Of a stretch of DNA of 64,000 bases, positions 25,083-34,656 are shown one piece after another; within the stretch, counting starts at the first letter, position 1, and every line of letters starts with the position of its first letter. The notes beneath the pieces were generated by a model. The model worked only from the letters and a program-made list of their open reading frames with translations, did no database searches and was not told where the DNA came from. Made by a program: the position numbers and the translations under genes. The stretch spans positions 157,836 to 221,835 of the forward strand of contig NZ_CH724146.1 of assembly GCF_000153325.1 (NCBI RefSeq), in the 5' to 3' direction. The DNA comes from Photobacterium sp. SKA34 (GTDB taxonomy: Bacteria > Pseudomonadota > Gammaproteobacteria > Enterobacterales > Vibrionaceae).

Positions 25083-25171
25083 TTGAACTTCGTCTAATAA
25101 AAAGTATAATGCAGCGCCCGTTACCAGTTACACGTATATTTATTGACTCTTTGTTAGTCAGTGATTACAAT
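25083..25171 (+). promoter_or_regulatory. Tandem promoters of the rpmH-rnpA-yidD-yidC operon
   Basis: Promoter 1 is TTGAAC (25083-25088), a 16-bp spacer and TATAAT (25105-25110). Promoter 2 is TTGACT (25143-25148), a 17-bp spacer and TACAAT (25166-25171). Between them and rpmH are two small inverted repeats, CCTCT/AGAGG and TTTGACT/AGTCAAA, which may fold in the leader. Confidence 0.75.
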
Positions 25172-25259
25172 TCCGCCTCTTTGTTAGAGGTATTTGACTA
25201 ATTTAAGTCAAAGACTGGTAACAAACTTAAAAACTGATCAGTTAATTTAAGGTAACAAA

Positions 25260-25397
25260 ATGTCTAAACGTACTTTCCAACCAACTGTTCTTAAGCGTAA
25301 GCGTACTCACGGTTTCCGTGCTCGCATGGCTACTAAGAACGGTCGTGCAACAATCAATGCACGTCGCGCTAAAGGCCGTAAGCGTCTTTCTAAGTAA
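25260..25397 (+). CDS. rpmH: 50S ribosomal protein L34
   Basis: This 45-residue, strongly basic protein begins [19 protein letters not shown] and ends GRKRLSK, a full match to bacterial L34. AAGGTAAC upstream provides the ribosome site. It precedes rnpA by 15 bp, the near-universal bacterial arrangement next to the origin. Confidence 0.97.
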   Translation: MSKRTFQPTVLKRKRTHGFRARMATKNGRATINARRAKGRKRLSK

Positions 25398-25412
25398 TCA
25401 TCGACGATTATT

Positions 25413-25769
25413 TTGAAGAACTACGCTTTTTCTCGGGAGTTACGCTTGTTAACTCCCGAACATTATAAAACTGTCTTCCAGCAAGCTCATCGTGCTGGCT
25501 CTCCTCACTTAACTATTCTTGCCCGTTCTAACGAACTAAACTGCCCCCGTCTTGGTCTGGCTGTTCCCAAAAAACAGATTAAAACTGCTGTAGATAGAAA
25601 TCGCTTTAAACGTATTGTGCGTGAAAGTTTTCGTCTAAAACAACATCAGCTTCCAGCAAAAGACTTCGTAGTGATTGCAAAGAAATCAGCTAACGAGTTG
25701 AGCAACGAAGAACTCTTCAAATTGTTAGATAAGTTATGGCATCGCCTGTCTCGCCCTTCGCGTGGCTAG
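25413..25769 (+). CDS. rnpA: Ribonuclease P protein component RnpA
   Basis: The protein cofactor of RNase P helps the catalytic RNA mature tRNA 5' ends. It has 118 residues from a TTG start. The family's RNR signature appears as [16 protein letters not shown] near residues 58-73, and [16 protein letters not shown] opens the protein. The end overlaps the start of yidD by 34 bp in another frame, which is typical. The start codon is the least certain part. Confidence 0.94.
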   Translation: MKNYAFSRELRLLTPEHYKTVFQQAHRAGSPHLTILARSNELNCPRLGLAVPKKQIKTAVDRNRFKRIVRESFRLKQHQLPAKDFVVIAKKSANELSNEELFKLLDKLWHRLSRPSRG

Positions 25770-25993
25770 TCGTAGGACTAGTCCGCTTTTACCAAATGGC
25801 AATCAGTCCTCTCCTTGGGCCACGATGTCGTTTCACTCCAACCTGCTCCCAATATGCGATCGAAGCTGTAAAAACGCATGGAGCGTTAAAAGGTTGTTGG
25901 TTAGCGGCGAAACGTCTATTAAAATGTCACCCTTTAAATGACGGTGGTTACGACCCCGTTCCGCCAACTAAGCATAACGACAGAGAACATTAA
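25736..25993 (+). CDS. yidD: Membrane protein insertion efficiency factor YidD
   Basis: This small, basic, inner-membrane-associated protein assists YidC-dependent insertion. It has 85 residues. The family core is [20 protein letters not shown], then [10 protein letters not shown] and [24 protein letters not shown]. The three conserved cysteines (in PRCRF, PTCSQY and LKCHP) are present. It overlaps rnpA and lies 2 bp before yidC. Confidence 0.95.
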   Translation: MASPVSPFAWLVVGLVRFYQMAISPLLGPRCRFTPTCSQYAIEAVKTHGALKGCWLAAKRLLKCHPLNDGGYDPVPPTKHNDREH

Positions 25994-25995
25994 CT

Positions 25996-27630
25996 ATGGG
26001 TTCCCAACGTAATATTCTGTTAATTGCCCTACTTTTTGTCTCATTCTTATTATTTCAACAATGGAATGCTGACAAAACTCCTAAGCCTCAAAGCCAAGGT
26101 GTAGCGCAACAATCGACACAAAGCAGTGATATCCCGTCACATTCAGCTGAAGGTCAGCCTCTAACTGATCAAACTAGCTCACAAAACTTAATTACCATTA
26201 AAACGGATGTACTGGAATTAACAGTCGATACGCTTGGTGGTGATGTAGTTGATGCTAAGCTGCTAAAATACAACAACACACTAGATTCAAAAGACCCTTT
26301 TGTACTACTTAACGATACAGATGGTCATGACTACATTGCACAATCAGGTTTAATCGGCCCGAATGGTGCTGATTCTCAACAAGGTGGCCGTGCGCAATAC
26401 AGCGTAACAGCAAAAGACTTTGTAATGGGTCCTGAGCAAAATGAATTACGTGTACCGATGACATTCACTAAAGATGGCATCAATTACACCAAAACATTTG
26501 TTCTTAAGCGTAATGATTACGCTGTTAACGTTGATTACACCGTTGCGAACAACACTGATAAAGCAGCAAGCGTGCAAATGTATGCTCAGCTTCGCCATAA
26601 GTTAAGTGATTCAGGCGGTAGCCTAACAATGCCTACTTACCTAGGTGGCGCATACTCAGCGAACGATACTAAGTACAAGAAATACAGCTTCGACGACATG
26701 AAGGATAAGAACCTTGATGTTGCTGCGAACGAAGGTTGGGTTGCTATCATGCAACACTACTTTGTTTCTGCTTGGATCCCACGTGATGGCGCAGATCAAA
26801 CATCTCAAGTTTACTCGACCACAAGTAATGGTAACGGCTTCATTGGTGTTCGTATGCCAATCGAAACGGTAGCACCGGGTCAAAGTAAAGCAATCAAAGC
26901 AACGCTTTGGGTTGGTCCTAAACTTCAGAACGAAATGGCTGCAACGGCGAAGAACCTTAACCTAACAGTTGATTACGGTTGGCTATGGTTTATCGCAAAC
27001 CCACTACACAAGCTATTGTCATTTATCCATGGCCTTGTGGGTAACTGGGGTATTGCAATCATCATCCTAACGTTCATTGTTCGTGGTGCAATGTACCCAC
27101 TAACAAAAGCGCAATACACGTCAATGGCTAAAATGCGTATGCTACAGCCAAAGATCCAAGCGATGCGTGAGCGTTTAGGTGACGACCGTCAACGCCAAAG
27201 CCAAGAGATGATGGAACTGTACAAGAAAGAGAAAGTTAACCCACTGGGTGGCTGTCTTCCTATCTTGCTACAGATGCCAATCTTCATTGCACTATACTGG
27301 GCATTAATGGAATCAGTTGAATTGCGTCACGCGCCATTCTTCGGCTGGATCCATGACTTGTCAGCACAAGACCCGTACTACGTGCTACCTATCTTAATGG
27401 GTATCACTATGTTCTTTATCCAGAAGATGAGTCCGTCAACAGTGACAGACCCTATGCAGCAGAAGATCATGACCTTTATGCCGGTTATGTTTACTTTCTT
27501 CTTCCTGTTCTTCCCTTCAGGCCTAGTGCTTTACTGGTTAGTGTCAAACATCGTGACGTTAATCCAGCAGACTATTATTTTCCGTGCCCTTGAGAAAAAA
27601 GGCTTACACAGCAGTAAAAAAGCGAAGTAA
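25996..27630 (+). CDS. yidC: Membrane protein insertase YidC (full length)
   Basis: YidC inserts and folds inner-membrane proteins, alone or with SecYEG; known clients include ATP synthase subunit c. Its 544 residues match E. coli (548). A first transmembrane segment (about 5-21) is followed by a low-complexity linker and the large periplasmic P1 domain (about 60-320). The five-helix insertase core begins at [20 protein letters not shown] and keeps the central groove arginine. It closes the rpmH operon with its own terminator. Confidence 0.98.
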   Translation: MGSQRNILLIALLFVSFLLFQQWNADKTPKPQSQGVAQQSTQSSDIPSHSAEGQPLTDQTSSQNLITIKTDVLELTVDTLGGDVVDAKLLKYNNTLDSKDPFVLLNDTDGHDYIAQSGLIGPNGADSQQGGRAQYSVTAKDFVMGPEQNELRVPMTFTKDGINYTKTFVLKRNDYAVNVDYTVANNTDKAASVQMYAQLRHKLSDSGGSLTMPTYLGGAYSANDTKYKKYSFDDMKDKNLDVAANEGWVAIMQHYFVSAWIPRDGADQTSQVYSTTSNGNGFIGVRMPIETVAPGQSKAIKATLWVGPKLQNEMAATAKNLNLTVDYGWLWFIANPLHKLLSFIHGLVGNWGIAIIILTFIVRGAMYPLTKAQYTSMAKMRMLQPKIQAMRERLGDDRQRQSQEMMELYKKEKVNPLGGCLPILLQMPIFIALYWALMESVELRHAPFFGWIHDLSAQDPYYVLPILMGITMFFIQKMSPSTVTDPMQQKIMTFMPVMFTFFFLFFPSGLVLYWLVSNIVTLIQQTIIFRALEKKGLHSSKKAK

Positions 27631-27644
27631 TCTTCTCTAGCACT

Positions 27645-27674
27645 AAAAAGGCGACCCTCGGGTCGCCTTTTTTA
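27645..27674 (+). terminator. Terminator of the rpmH-yidC operon
   Basis: The 11-bp stem AAAAGGCGACC / GGTCGCCTTTT is followed by a T run, 16 bp after yidC. Confidence 0.95.
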
Positions 27675-27703
27675 TTTGCATTACTCGGACTTTAATACGA
27701 TTA

Positions 27704-27731
27704 TTGATGGTTAAAATTTAATCTTTATATG
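27704..27731 (+). promoter_or_regulatory. Putative promoter of the second yidC copy
   Basis: TTGATG (27704-27709) and TATATG (27726-27731) have a 16-bp spacer. They lie after the yidC terminator and 21 bp before the ATG of the short paralogue, so that gene can be transcribed independently. Confidence 0.5.
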
Positions 27732-27751
27732 GTAGAGCTCGGCACAACATT

Positions 27752-28444
27752 ATGAATCCAGATTTAAATACAGCAGCAATCCCTGATTACGGTTGGTCAT
27801 CCTTTATCGCCAGTCCTTTACATGAGCTTCTTGCCTTTATTCATGGCATTGTAGGTAACTGGGGCATCGCTATCATTATTCTAACGTTGATTGTCCGTGG
27901 CTTAATGTATCCGCTGACTAAAGCGCAATACACATCAATGGCTAAGATGCGTATGCTCCAACCGAAAATCCAAGCGATGCGTGAGCGTTTCGGCGACGAC
28001 CGTCAACGTCAAAGCCAAGAGATGATGGAGCTGTACAAAACAGAGAAAGTTAACCCATTGGGTGGTTGCTTGCCTTTGCTAATACAAATGCCCATTTTTA
28101 TTGCGCTTTATACCGTATTGAATCTATCAACAGAACTACGTAATGCGCCCTTTTTTGGTTGGATCCAAAACTTATCAGCGCAAGACCCATACTACGTGCT
28201 ACCGATTTTAATGGGGATCTCAATGTTCTTTATCCAGAAGAATAGCCCCTCTGCCGTCACCGATCCCATGCAACAGAAAATCATGACTTTCATGCCTGTA
28301 ATATTCACGGTTTTCTTCTTGTACTTCCCTGCCGGACTTGTGTTGTATTGGTTAACCTCCAATATTGTCACCTTGATCCAGCAAACCATTATTTTCCGTA
28401 AATTAGAACAACAAGGCTTACATAGTAGAAAAAATACGAAGTAA
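27752..28444 (+). CDS. Short YidC/Oxa1-type insertase paralogue lacking TM1 and P1
   Basis: This 230-residue protein is nearly identical in large blocks to the C-terminal part of the upstream yidC product, for example [20 protein letters not shown] and [16 protein letters not shown]. It starts at the equivalent of the last stretch before the second transmembrane helix. The first helix and the whole periplasmic P1 domain are missing; all five insertase helices and the groove arginine ([10 protein letters not shown]) remain. The frame is open, with its own promoter-like sequence and terminator, so it looks like a functional tandem partial duplication. Its architecture resembles Gram-positive YidC or mitochondrial Oxa1. 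The ribosome site is weak. Confidence 0.88.
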   Translation: MNPDLNTAAIPDYGWSSFIASPLHELLAFIHGIVGNWGIAIIILTLIVRGLMYPLTKAQYTSMAKMRMLQPKIQAMRERFGDDRQRQSQEMMELYKTEKVNPLGGCLPLLIQMPIFIALYTVLNLSTELRNAPFFGWIQNLSAQDPYYVLPILMGISMFFIQKNSPSAVTDPMQQKIMTFMPVIFTVFFLYFPAGLVLYWLTSNIVTLIQQTIIFRKLEQQGLHSRKNTK

Positions 28445-28460
28445 GAGAATATTTGCACTG

Positions 28461-28486
28461 AGGTGGCTTTTTAGTCACCTTTTTTA
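28461..28486 (+). terminator. Terminator of the short yidC paralogue
   Basis: The stem AGGTGGC / GTCACCT (one G-T pair), loop TTTTTA, is followed by a T run 16 bp after the stop codon. Confidence 0.8.
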
Positions 28487-28557
28487 TTTGCCTAATTAGG
28501 TGTTACACGCAACACTAGTTTACAATTCTCCTGTTTTTATCAAGCAAAGCCAAGGTT

Positions 28558-29925
28558 ATGAATCAACACATCGATACTATTGTCGCTCAAGCGACACCGC
28601 CGGGTCGTGGTGGCGTCGGCATCATCCGCGTTTCAGGCCCTAAAGCCAAAGAAGTTGCGCTTGCTGTTGCAGGTCGCGAACTAAAAACGCGTTACGCTGA
28701 ATACCTTCCTTTTAAAAATGAAGATGGCACCGCACTGGATCAGGGCATCGCCCTCTTTTTTAAAGGCCCTAACTCATTTACTGGCGAAGATGTGTTGGAA
28801 CTCCAAGGTCATGGTGGCCCAGTACTGATGGATATGATGATCCGTCGTATCTTAAAAATTGACGGGATCCGTGCAGCACGTCCTGGTGAGTTCTCTGAAC
28901 GCGCCTTTATGAACGACAAGCTCGATTTAGCGCAAGCAGAAGCGATTGCCGACTTAATTGATGCAAGCTCTGAAGAAGCAGCCAAAAGTGCGTTTAAATC
29001 ACTGCAAGGTGCATTCTCAACCAAAGTAAATGAACTGGTTGAAGCCTTGATTCATTTACGTATCTTTGTAGAAGCAGCAATTGACTTCCCTGAAGAAGAA
29101 ATTGATTTTCTTTCTGACGGTAAAGTAGGTGGTGATTTAAATGGCATTATCGATCGCTTAAATGCGGTACGTAAAGAAGCCAACCAAGGCGCGATTATGC
29201 GTGAAGGTATGAAAGTAGTCATTGCTGGTCGCCCTAATGCAGGTAAATCTAGCCTGTTAAATGCTCTATCAGGTAAAGATAGCGCGATTGTGACAGATAT
29301 TGCGGGTACGACTCGTGACGTACTACGTGAGCATATCCACATTGATGGCATGCCACTGCACATTATTGATACCGCAGGTTTGCGTGAAGCCTCTGACGAA
29401 GTAGAGCGCATTGGTATTGAGCGTGCGTGGGATGAAATTGCGCATGCTGATCGCGTTCTGTTTATGGTTGATGGCACCACGACAGATGCGACCGATCCCA
29501 AAGAGATCTGGCCTGACTTCATTGAGCGTCTGCCGGCTGATATGGGCTTAACCGTGATTCGTAACAAAGCAGAGCTTACCGGTGAACAAACTGGTATCTG
29601 TCATGCCAATAATCCAACCTTAATTCGATTATCAGCACGTACGGGTGATGGTGTAGATGCACTACGTGAACACCTAAAACAATGTATGGGGTTCTCTGGT
29701 ACCACTGAAGGCGGCTTTATGGCACGCCGTCGTCACTTAGATGCACTAGAGCGTGCCGCTGAGCACCTTGCTATAGGCAAAGAGCAACTTGAAGGCTTTA
29801 TGGCTGGTGAAATTCTTGCCGAAGAGTTACGTCTTGCTCAACAACACTTAAGTGAGATCACAGGTGAATTTACATCGGATGATTTACTCGGTCGTATCTT
29901 TACCTCGTTCTGTATTGGTAAGTAA
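28558..29925 (+). CDS. mnmE: tRNA modification GTPase MnmE
   Basis: MnmE and MnmG (encoded at 34.7 kb) together form the 5-carboxymethylaminomethyl group on wobble uridine. It has 455 residues (454 in E. coli). The N-terminal folate-binding domain holds [15 protein letters not shown]. The G domain has [10 protein letters not shown] (G1), TTRD (G2), DTAGLREA (G3) and NKAEL (G4). The protein ends in the family's FCIGK with the C-terminal cysteine. Confidence 0.97.
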   Translation: MNQHIDTIVAQATPPGRGGVGIIRVSGPKAKEVALAVAGRELKTRYAEYLPFKNEDGTALDQGIALFFKGPNSFTGEDVLELQGHGGPVLMDMMIRRILKIDGIRAARPGEFSERAFMNDKLDLAQAEAIADLIDASSEEAAKSAFKSLQGAFSTKVNELVEALIHLRIFVEAAIDFPEEEIDFLSDGKVGGDLNGIIDRLNAVRKEANQGAIMREGMKVVIAGRPNAGKSSLLNALSGKDSAIVTDIAGTTRDVLREHIHIDGMPLHIIDTAGLREASDEVERIGIERAWDEIAHADRVLFMVDGTTTDATDPKEIWPDFIERLPADMGLTVIRNKAELTGEQTGICHANNPTLIRLSARTGDGVDALREHLKQCMGFSGTTEGGFMARRRHLDALERAAEHLAIGKEQLEGFMAGEILAEELRLAQQHLSEITGEFTSDDLLGRIFTSFCIGK

Positions 29926-29952
29926 ATACTAACCATTGATAGCAGAAACAAG

Positions 29953-29990
29953 AAAGCGTCATATATATTTGATATATGACGCTTTTTATT
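29953..29990. terminator. Bidirectional terminator after mnmE
   Basis: The 14-bp stem AAAGCGTCATATAT / ATATATGACGCTTT has a 5-nt loop. A flanking T run is present on the plus strand, and the A-rich left side can serve the convergent minus-strand gene. Confidence 0.9.
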
Positions 29991-30000
29991 ATTTTTTATA

Positions 30001-30540
30001 TTAACTTTTCGGCGATTTAGGATAATTAATACTGATATATTCTGGCTCTTCTATTCCCGCTTCTTGGTTCAAGACCCGCGTTAAGGCAAAGTAGTAGTTC
30101 ACTAACAAATTAGCAAAGCGTGGTAAGGTTTCAGGTACCTTTTTCCCCGAAGCATCCACTAACACTAATTGACGTACCACTTTCTTCGCTAAACTTCGAC
30201 ACTGATGTAACAGCACAACCGAACCAACACCACGAGGTAAAACAAAGCGTTTATTGTTATCCGTCACCTGCGCTCGGAAATGGTGGTAATCAGATTTTAG
30301 TTTCTCGATATCAGTTTCAAAAATCCCACATTTTCCCCGAATAGAGCCATTGAGATGGAACAGGTGTGGCTGTAGCCATGCTAATGATTGGCGGATCTCC
30401 CCCTCTTCAAGTTGAGATAATGCCAGCCCTGTATAAGTGCATAACTCATCGGTTAGGATTTCAAAATCACACAAAGGGGAGTCTTCAAAGATAAAGGGAT
30501 AAGCCAGCTCATCAATATTGCCTGAGAACTTTAATGTCAT
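30001..30540 (-). CDS. Divergent PduO-type cobalamin adenosyltransferase-like protein
   Basis: The start is set at the ATG at 30540, with AGGTGG six bases before it (179 residues). The helical-bundle pattern follows PduO-type ATP:cob(I)alamin adenosyltransferases: TDELCTYTGLALS for the VDEL region, FVLPRGVGSVVLLHQCRSLAKKVVRQ for the usual LPGG...CR..RR.ER helix, and FANLLVNYYFALTRVLN near the end. The N-terminal ATP loop (GD.G.T) and the RRAER motif are missing or altered. It may therefore not be an active adenosyltransferase. The adjacent transporter would fit a cobalamin or iron theme. Confidence 0.6.
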   Translation of the reverse strand: MTLKFSGNIDELAYPFIFEDSPLCDFEILTDELCTYTGLALSQLEEGEIRQSLAWLQPHLFHLNGSIRGKCGIFETDIEKLKSDYHHFRAQVTDNNKRFVLPRGVGSVVLLHQCRSLAKKVVRQLVLVDASGKKVPETLPRFANLLVNYYFALTRVLNQEAGIEEPEYISINYPKSPKS

Positions 30541-30686
30541 TGGTACCACCTAAAGATAACGAATACGGCGATATTAACAGAGTGATACACGACTGTAATT
30601 GACAGCATAATCAAAATCGCTAACTATGAGCGCCACCTTTTGTTTGCCCAAGGAAGAGCGACAAGCAGCCTTTATTATGCTTTTCG

Positions 30687-31625
30687 ATGACTATTATGCG
30701 CCAATTTTTTCATGCTTTTTCACTGTGCACAGCTTTACTAGCCAGCAACCTAAGTTACGCTGAACAAGCAACAACCTATCCGCTTACAGTAATGGATGCG
30801 ACCCAAAAAATGGTCTCTCTCGACCATCCGCCATTGCGCGTATCATCAAAAAGTATGTTCAGTGATCAGGTATTAATTGAACTATTGCCACCAGATCAAA
30901 TAAGCAGCTTAAGTCGGTTAAGTAAAGATCCCACCTATTCCTTGATCGCCAATAAATTACCGACAACGATCCCACTGCTAGATCTCAATATTGAAAGTAC
31001 TATTGCCAACCAACCAGATTTACTGATTGCAGCCAATTGGAGCGACCAACAAAAAGTGAATATCCTGCGTCAAGCAGGTATTCATGTTTTTGTATTTAAT
31101 ACCGTATATACATTAGCCGATATTAAAAATAACATTCTCATGTTAGGTAAATTGGTAAATCAAAACCAACGCGCTCAACAGTTAGTCGATACGATGGATC
31201 GTAAACTAAAACAACACGTCGTCATTTCCAAACATCGACTTACCGCCGTTGAATACACCCCATGGGGCGCATCAAGCAACCGCCAATCAACCATTAATAC
31301 CATTTTTGAGCAGGCAGGATTAATCAATGCCATTGCAGCAACTCAAGGGGATAAATACGGTCAAGTACCACTGGCAAAAGAGCAGTTACTACTCCTCAAC
31401 CCTGATGTCATTATTGTTCCTGGAACCTGTGGTAAAGATATCAATGATAGCAGTAACGCCTTTCGTCAGGAGCTATTAAACGATCCTTCACTGCAACAAT
31501 TAAGCGCAATTAAACACCACAAAGTGATCTGTTTACCTCAAGCATTACGTTCAACGGATAGCCAATATATTGTTGATGCCATTATCTATTTAAACCATCA
31601 TGTTTATGGCAAACCTCATGCATAA
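30687..31625 (+). CDS. FecB/BtuF-type ABC transporter substrate-binding protein
   Basis: This periplasmic class III (helical-backbone) binding protein has 312 residues and a signal peptide ending near SNLSYAEQ. The sequence YPLTVMDATQKMVSLDHPPLRV and IANQPDLLIAANW, with AGLINAIAATQG and LLLLNPDVIIVPG later, is the iron-siderophore/cobalamin binder pattern. It leads a binding protein-permease-ATPase operon with overlapping genes. The substrate is not resolved. Iron chelates are the commonest ligand, and cobalamin is suggested only by the neighbouring PduO-like gene. Confidence 0.82.
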   Translation: MTIMRQFFHAFSLCTALLASNLSYAEQATTYPLTVMDATQKMVSLDHPPLRVSSKSMFSDQVLIELLPPDQISSLSRLSKDPTYSLIANKLPTTIPLLDLNIESTIANQPDLLIAANWSDQQKVNILRQAGIHVFVFNTVYTLADIKNNILMLGKLVNQNQRAQQLVDTMDRKLKQHVVISKHRLTAVEYTPWGASSNRQSTINTIFEQAGLINAIAATQGDKYGQVPLAKEQLLLLNPDVIIVPGTCGKDINDSSNAFRQELLNDPSLQQLSAIKHHKVICLPQALRSTDSQYIVDAIIYLNHHVYGKPHA

Positions 31626-32652
31626 ATTAGCAACGCCCTATCAGTGGCTACTGACGAGCGGTATCTTTATTGTTACCGTCATAGCGTATCTCAGCTTAGG
31701 CTCTGTCTCTATCCCAATAACAGATATCACAGGTCTACTACATACTTATCTCGTCCAAGGTAGCCACGCTGCAGTGGAGCAATATCCACTCGCCAATGCT
31801 ATCGTGCTCCATATTCGCCTCCCTCGCGCTTGTGCCGCTATATTAGCTGGTGGTGCATTAGCCCTTGCTGGCGCTTGTAGCCAAGGATTATTTAAAAACC
31901 CCTTGGCCAGTCCTGATATTTTAGGGATCAGTGCCGGTAGCAGCTTTGCTGCTGTTATCGCCATCGTCACAGGGATCAGTGCCACAGCTATAGGTTGGCT
32001 ACCTCTTTTCACTACCATTGGCGCACTTACTAGCGCTTTATTGGTGTATATGCTCGCGGCTAAATCTCAACAACAAGGGCTATTTATTATATTGGCAGGT
32101 CTCGCAGTATCAAGCTTGCTAGGAGGCTTGACCATGGGCGTATTGTTGACTGCGCAACAATATGAGATCAGCGAGTTTGTTTTCTGGACGATGGGAGGAC
32201 TAGACTCTCGCATCTGGCAACAGTTGCTATGGCCCACGCCGATCATAGTTATTACAGCAATCGTGCTGTTACGCCACGGCCAAGTGTTAAATTTGCTGGC
32301 TCTAGGTGAACAAAATGCCCATGGTATGGGCGTTAATGTTAGGCGCAGCCGATTCACATTACTCGTATTAACCACCGTACTCACCGCAATGGCTATTGCT
32401 GTAGCAGGCCCAATTGGCTTTATCGGCTTAATCGTACCGCATTTAATCCGCCTTATTTTAGGGCCAGATAATCGACGTTTATTGCCTTTTTCAGCTATTT
32501 TCGGCGCCTTATTTTTATTACTGTGCGATCTTCTGGCGCGAACCGTGATCGCTCCCAATGAATTAAAAACAGGGATCATTACTGCCGTTATTGGTGGCAT
32601 TTATTTTATTGCCCTATTGATCCGTAGTCAGTACAAAGGGATAGCCCAATGA
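31618..32652 (+). CDS. FecCD-family ABC transporter permease
   Basis: This inner-membrane permease of the FecCD/BtuC family has about ten helices. I use the ATG at 31618, which overlaps the end of the preceding gene (344 residues); ATGs at 31600 and 31606 are alternatives. Family motifs are HIRLPRACAAILAGGALALAG, NPLASPDILGISAG, FWTMGG and AGPIGFIGLIVPHLIR. Its last 4 bp overlap the ATPase start (ATGA type), which indicates tight coupling. Confidence 0.9.
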   Translation: MHKLATPYQWLLTSGIFIVTVIAYLSLGSVSIPITDITGLLHTYLVQGSHAAVEQYPLANAIVLHIRLPRACAAILAGGALALAGACSQGLFKNPLASPDILGISAGSSFAAVIAIVTGISATAIGWLPLFTTIGALTSALLVYMLAAKSQQQGLFIILAGLAVSSLLGGLTMGVLLTAQQYEISEFVFWTMGGLDSRIWQQLLWPTPIIVITAIVLLRHGQVLNLLALGEQNAHGMGVNVRRSRFTLLVLTTVLTAMAIAVAGPIGFIGLIVPHLIRLILGPDNRRLLPFSAIFGALFLLLCDLLARTVIAPNELKTGIITAVIGGIYFIALLIRSQYKGIAQ

Positions 32653-33410
32653 ATACGATCATTCAAGCCAAACACCTTTCTTTTCAGCAAGGAAACAAGC
32701 CGTTATTAACGGATATTAATTTCACAATTGGCGCAGGTGAACTGGTTGGGATTATTGGTCCAAATGGTGCAGGGAAAAGTACATTATTAAAGTGTTTAGC
32801 AGGCTATTTGACGCCATCATCTGGCGAGATATTTCTCAAAGAAAAACGACTTTCCAGTTATCGTCACCAACAACGTGCACAGCACATGAGTTATCTCCCC
32901 CAACATACAGAGCCAGCATTCGCTTTTTTAGTCAAAGATGTAATTGGTTACGGCCGCTATAGTCACAGCAACCCAATAAGTAACAAAGAATTTAATAGAA
33001 TTATCCATCACTTAAACATTGAAAAACTATCAAATCAACCACTTAACCAACTATCGGGAGGAGAACAACAACGAGTACACTTTGCTCGTCTATTACTTCA
33101 AAACGCTGATTGTATGTTACTGGACGAACCCACAGCCAGCCTAGATATCGGCCATGAATCTGAGTTAATGAATATCCTCGCAGCTCAATGCCAACAAGGA
33201 AAGACGGCGCTAGTGGCAATTCATAACCTCAATACTGCACTTGAGTTCTGCGATCAGTTATTACTTTTACAGCAAGGTGAATTAATTGCCTTTGATACAC
33301 CAGATAACGTATTGACCCCTTCTCGATTACATCAACTATACCAAGATAACATCACTATTTATCGCCATCCGGAATCAGATAAACTTTATCTAACGCCACG
33401 AAGAAAATAG
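32649..33410 (+). CDS. FecE/BtuD-type ABC transporter ATP-binding protein
   Basis: The ATPase of the same importer has 253 residues. Walker A is GPNGAGKSTLL (about 37-47), the signature is LSGGEQQRVHFAR, Walker B is CMLLDEPTASLD, and the H-loop is AIHNLN. The similarity is to iron-siderophore and haem importer ATPases. The three genes appear to be one transcript starting before 30687. Confidence 0.92.
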   Translation: MNTIIQAKHLSFQQGNKPLLTDINFTIGAGELVGIIGPNGAGKSTLLKCLAGYLTPSSGEIFLKEKRLSSYRHQQRAQHMSYLPQHTEPAFAFLVKDVIGYGRYSHSNPISNKEFNRIIHHLNIEKLSNQPLNQLSGGEQQRVHFARLLLQNADCMLLDEPTASLDIGHESELMNILAAQCQQGKTALVAIHNLNTALEFCDQLLLLQQGELIAFDTPDNVLTPSRLHQLYQDNITIYRHPESDKLYLTPRRK

Positions 33411-33783
33411 ATCCTTTTCTTTTATAACAAAACGACAGGATCAGCTTTTTTTATGATCATAAGCCTGTGGTTAAAATACCAAGATCATGTGAGTAAGATC
33501 ATCAGTGCTATATTATCCACAACAACACGATCCCTAACCTAAGATCTTCTATCTACTTTATAACGCGACTTTTTCTTATAAAGTACCCACATATTTTCCT
33601 CTTAATTAAGAGTTAATTTGCTGGTGGATATCAGTTAGCCATAGATAAGTGAATAAAATGGCGATAACCTACAACAAAGAATATCTAATTGATGATAAAA
33701 ATCATCGAAATTAGCGATCAACACTCGCTAGATCTTTACTAATTCAAAGGTTCTAGCTTTTTCTATCTATATAAAGGATAACT
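33411..33783. other. Intergenic region before mioC with one DnaA box
   Basis: No gene is seen. A perfect DnaA box TTATCCACA is at 33513-33521 with GATC sites near it, as at the E. coli mioC promoter. GATCCT/AGGATC followed by a T run at about 33411-33453 might end the ABC operon, but its loop is long and I do not call a terminator. Confidence 0.55.
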
Positions 33784-34230
33784 ATGAGCTCACTTAGCCT
33801 TATTACCGGTAGTACTTTAGGTGGCGCAGAATATGTCGCCGATCATTTAGCAGAATTGCTCGAAGATAATGGCCACCAAGCTGAAGTCATCAATCAAGCA
33901 GAGTTTTCAGAGCTCGATCAAGACACTATCTGGCTAATCATTTGCTCAACTCACGGTGCAGGCGACTATCCTGATAACTTTTTGCCATTTGTAGAACAAC
34001 TCACTCAACAACAACCCACACTTAGCGGTGTTAAATTTGCTGTCATAGGGCTTGGTGATAGTAATTACGATACCTTCTGCGCGGCAGGTAAGAAAATAGA
34101 AGGATTGTTACTTTCTTTAGGTGCAAACCAGCTCGGTGAACGTCTTGATATTGATGTTTCAGAGACACCAGTACCTGAAGAACCTGCTGAAGCATGGTTT
34201 AATAGCTGGAAAAACTTGATCGCTGATTAA
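33784..34230 (+). CDS. mioC: Flavodoxin-like protein MioC
   Basis: This 148-residue FMN-binding protein lies beside oriC; E. coli MioC is a flavodoxin reported to support biotin synthase. The FMN loop is LITGSTLGGAEYVADHL (residues 6-22), then CSTHGAGDYPDNF and VIGLGDSNYDTFC. Transcription toward oriC may affect origin activity, as studied in E. coli; that effect here is inference. Confidence 0.92.
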   Translation: MSSLSLITGSTLGGAEYVADHLAELLEDNGHQAEVINQAEFSELDQDTIWLIICSTHGAGDYPDNFLPFVEQLTQQQPTLSGVKFAVIGLGDSNYDTFCAAGKKIEGLLLSLGANQLGERLDIDVSETPVPEEPAEAWFNSWKNLIAD

Positions 34231-34656
34231 AAAACAGTCAATAGTTACTCAATTCCCAGCTTATTTCGATCTTTTTTCTGTGGATAACTATAGATCTAAA
34301 CGGTGATCAACCCATAGTTATCCATTTAATAACTTATATGGTCTCCTCCCCCTGTGTATAAGTGGCTTTTTTGATCCCAGCCTATCCCCGATCAGATCCA
34401 AGCTCCTGCACAAGAAATGATCCTCCTTAAACGCATGATCACTATGATCATTTATCGGTTATCCACACGATCATGCGATCTTAATAGTAGATCTAATAGA
34501 AGATCTCTTTAAAAAGATCTTATATATATTTAAAGAGCATCATTAAACAGATCAAATGATCTTGATGAAAGATTCTCTCTTGCACAGAAAAAGGATAGAA
34601 TGTCCGCCCTTTGCTCGAGTTAACTCACTGGCTATTTAAATACCTGAGGAAGTTCC
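34231..34656. other. oriC: Chromosomal replication origin oriC
   Basis: This gene-free stretch lies between mioC and mnmG, the standard gammaproteobacterial site. Boxes seen are TGTGGATAA (34279-34287, inverted perfect box), TTATCCATT (34318-34326, weak), TGTGTATAA (34353-34361, inverted form of TTATACACA) and TTATCCACA (34459-34467, perfect). More than a dozen GATC sites are spread over 34270-34565. The AT-rich segment at about 34495-34555 has repeated AGATCT-type 13-mer-like units, and lies on the mnmG side as in E. coli. It is the likely duplex unwinding element. Confidence 0.92.

Noticed and set aside
29052-29567. A 171-residue minus-strand frame opposite mnmE
   Set aside because: It is antisense to the conserved G domain, with low-complexity Ser/Arg-rich sequence and no ribosome site.
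30550-30686. A cobalamin riboswitch before the FecB-type gene
   Set aside because: The B12 box and the conserved core could not be found; only a chance GCGCCACC-like string is present.
32067-32600. A 177-residue open frame on the minus strand opposite the FecCD permease
   Set aside because: It lies wholly antisense to a clear permease, has no recognisable domain and is explained by codon bias of the real gene.
33411-33453. Terminator after the FecE-type ATPase gene
   Set aside because: The stem is only six base pairs with a long loop, so it is not convincing.
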